The notes under the pieces: model-generated
Databases searched by the model: none
Told to the model about the DNA's origin: nothing
What the model saw: only the letters and a program-made list of their open reading frames with translations
Shown: one piece after another, positions 62,779 through 64,000 of the stretch
How positions within the stretch are numbered: the first letter of the stretch is position 1
Layout of the letters: every line of letters begins with the position of its first letter
Program-made: the position numbers and the translations under genes
Source of the DNA: Bdellovibrionota bacterium
GTDB lineage: Bacteria; Bdellovibrionota_C; UBA2361; JAFLCA01
NCBI GenBank assembly: GCA_030584005.1
Contig: CP129486.1
Span: forward strand, 1,119,556 to 1,183,555
Direction: 5' to 3'
Length of the DNA stretch: 64,000 nucleotides

Positions 62779-64000
62779 CTACAACACCGGCTCGAAGAGC
62801 CGGGCCAGTCGTGCTCCGAACCAGAAGAGTTGAGAGCGTTTGGCCAGATCTTCAATGGTAAGGCGCTTGGAGCGCGCGAAGTCTTCTAACAACATATCCG
62901 CCACCGATGCAGCGAATGCCTTGTTCTGCACGACGGCCGTGTGCTCGAAGTTCAGTCGAAGGGATCGATTGTCGAAGTTGATAGTCCCCACTGAAGCCAA
63001 ATCGTCATCGATCAGCATTACTTTCTGGTGCATAAAGCCCGGCATGTAGGAGAATACCCGCACTCCGTCATCTATCAGCTCAGGAACATAAGCAAATGCC
63101 GCTAACCACACGGCAAAGTGGTCGGCCTTCTCGGGAAGAAGAATCCGCACATCGACGTGGCGAAGCGCTGCGCGGCGGATCACGGCGAGTACCGCAGGGT
63201 CAGGTACAAAGTAGGGGGTGGCGATCCATAATCGGTGACGGGCAGCATCGATCATCTCGATCATGAATAGGATTGAGCGCTCGTCGGTATAGATGGGCCC
63301 CGTAGGGAGCACCATCACATTGTCCTCTCCGCAGGGGACTTGCGGCCGCGGCTGCAGGTCAAGAAATGTTCGCGTCGCCCAGTACCAGTCGGCGAGAAAT
63401 ACCAGCTGCAGGCTCATTACGGCGGGCCCTGTAATACGCAGGTGGGTGTCACGCCACTTGCCATACCGACGGGTGGGGACTACGTACTCATCCCCGAGAT
63501 TAATTCCCCCGATGAATCCCACCCGTCCGTCAACGATAGTTGCCTTACGATGATTGCGGAAATTCAACTGGAATATGTTGAGATGGTGCCCTTTAGTGGA
63601 ACGAAAGGAAGAGACTGCAACGCCACTCTCCCGCAGTTCCCGCAAGTAGCGCGAAGTAAGCAGCCAGCTGCCGATCTCATCATACAGAAAAGATACCTTG
63701 ACCCCCCGTTTTGCTGCTGCTGTCAGGGCATCGAGTACTCGCCGGCTCGTGGCGTCATCGCGGACTATGTAGAACTGCATAAGCACATAGTCCTGGGCAT
63801 TCTCTATGGCCTCGATTATCGCCCGGAACGTAGCCTCGCCATCGACAAGCAGCTCGGCGCGGTTGCCATGAGTAAAGGGGAGGTTCGATATCTCCTCCAG
63901 GAATCTCAAGGTATCCGCACGAGGACCTTTGAAGTCGAGGAAGAACGGTACAAGACTTTCGGCAATCGATGCGGTCTGTTCAGCATGCACTTCTAGCGCC
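62779..64000 (-). CDS. Cardiolipin synthase-like phospholipase D protein, open at window edge
   Basis: At least 403 residues. Two HKD motifs are intact: NHRKATIVDGRVGFIGGINL and MHQKVMLIDDDLASVGTINF. The first residues after a possible GTG at 63990 lack the two N-terminal membrane helices usual for Cls, and the frame stays open to 64000, so the true start may lie outside the window. The enzyme joins phosphatidyl groups to make cardiolipin at the inner membrane. LYDEIGSWLLTSRYLREL and DWYWATR are typical of bacterial Cls. Confidence 0.9.
   Translation of the reverse strand, partial: ALEVHAEQTASIAESLVPFFLDFKGPRADTLRFLEEISNLPFTHGNRAELLVDGEATFRAIIEAIENAQDYVLMQFYIVRDDATSRRVLDALTAAAKRGVKVSFLYDEIGSWLLTSRYLRELRESGVAVSSFRSTKGHHLNIFQLNFRNHRKATIVDGRVGFIGGINLGDEYVVPTRRYGKWRDTHLRITGPAVMSLQLVFLADWYWATRTFLDLQPRPQVPCGEDNVMVLPTGPIYTDERSILFMIEMIDAARHRLWIATPYFVPDPAVLAVIRRAALRHVDVRILLPEKADHFAVWLAAFAYVPELIDDGVRVFSYMPGFMHQKVMLIDDDLASVGTINFDNRSLRLNFEHTAVVQNKAFAASVADMLLEDFARSKRLTIEDLAKRSQLFWFGARLARLFEPVL

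Overview
The window reads as chromosome from an uncultivated-looking Gram-negative bacterium. The evidence is Kdo/lipopolysaccharide genes (kdsA, kdsB, lptC, partial lptA), an outer-membrane porin ending in Phe, poly(A) polymerase I, two twitching-motility ATPases and many signal peptides. Secreted proteins carry Pro-Thr linkers and Cys-bounded D-G-x-D-N-D-G-D-G repeats, features I associate with Deltaproteobacteria-like and other environmental lineages. I cannot place the genome more closely, and one gene (YebC/PmpR) has the N-terminus usual for Bacteroidetes-type members. I see no tRNA, rRNA, CRISPR array, insertion sequence or prophage.

Layout. 1-6667 (minus strand): pcnB, a membrane protein, kdsB, pyrG, kdsA, lptC, lptA (cut by the window edge). 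This joins RNA processing, CTP supply, CMP-Kdo synthesis and LPS export. 6977-12435: a two-gene secreted unit, a subtilisin-like protease and a 1153-residue multidomain protein, both with Pro-Thr linkers. 12619-18800: an orphan 249-residue protein, a 67-residue protein, a degenerate UvrA-like protein, a phosphohexomutase and a SurA-type isomerase. 18895-25464: mfd, a 58-residue Flp pilin, then pilT and pilU. 25574-31600: a phosphoribosyltransferase, a Nudix hydrolase, a CBS protein, a secreted beta-helix protein with a dockerin-like segment, an aminotransferase and a membrane-anchored protein. 31893-37739: a receiver-domain protein, a HAD phosphatase, YebC, a hexapeptide acyltransferase, and a porin with a long leader and a clear terminator.

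38064-48056 is the most interesting block. Two coiled-coil membrane or periplasmic proteins precede a tightly overlapping operon: small protein, DUF6754-type protein, three membrane proteins, a MutL/GlmL-like ASKHA ATPase, a beta-rich partner and a phytase-like lipoprotein. No glutamate mutase gene is present. I read this as an uncharacterised envelope system.

48358-56360 holds a gene interrupted by an in-frame TGA, an ABC-type binding protein with a YbaK-like deacylase, two regulators preceded by perfect palindromes, and a secreted repeat protein that seems to be separated by a frameshift from a 605-residue hydrolase-like ORF. 56411-61098 is a sparse three-gene minus-strand island (unknown, M20 peptidase-like, unknown). 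The window ends with an AI-2E-family transporter and a cardiolipin synthase open at the edge.

The intergenic DNA carries several families of short palindromes. Four of them begin and end in TA and are joined end to end by shared TA or CTAG, which looks like a mosaic of nested mini-elements. A separate non-palindromic motif occurs four times beside operons.
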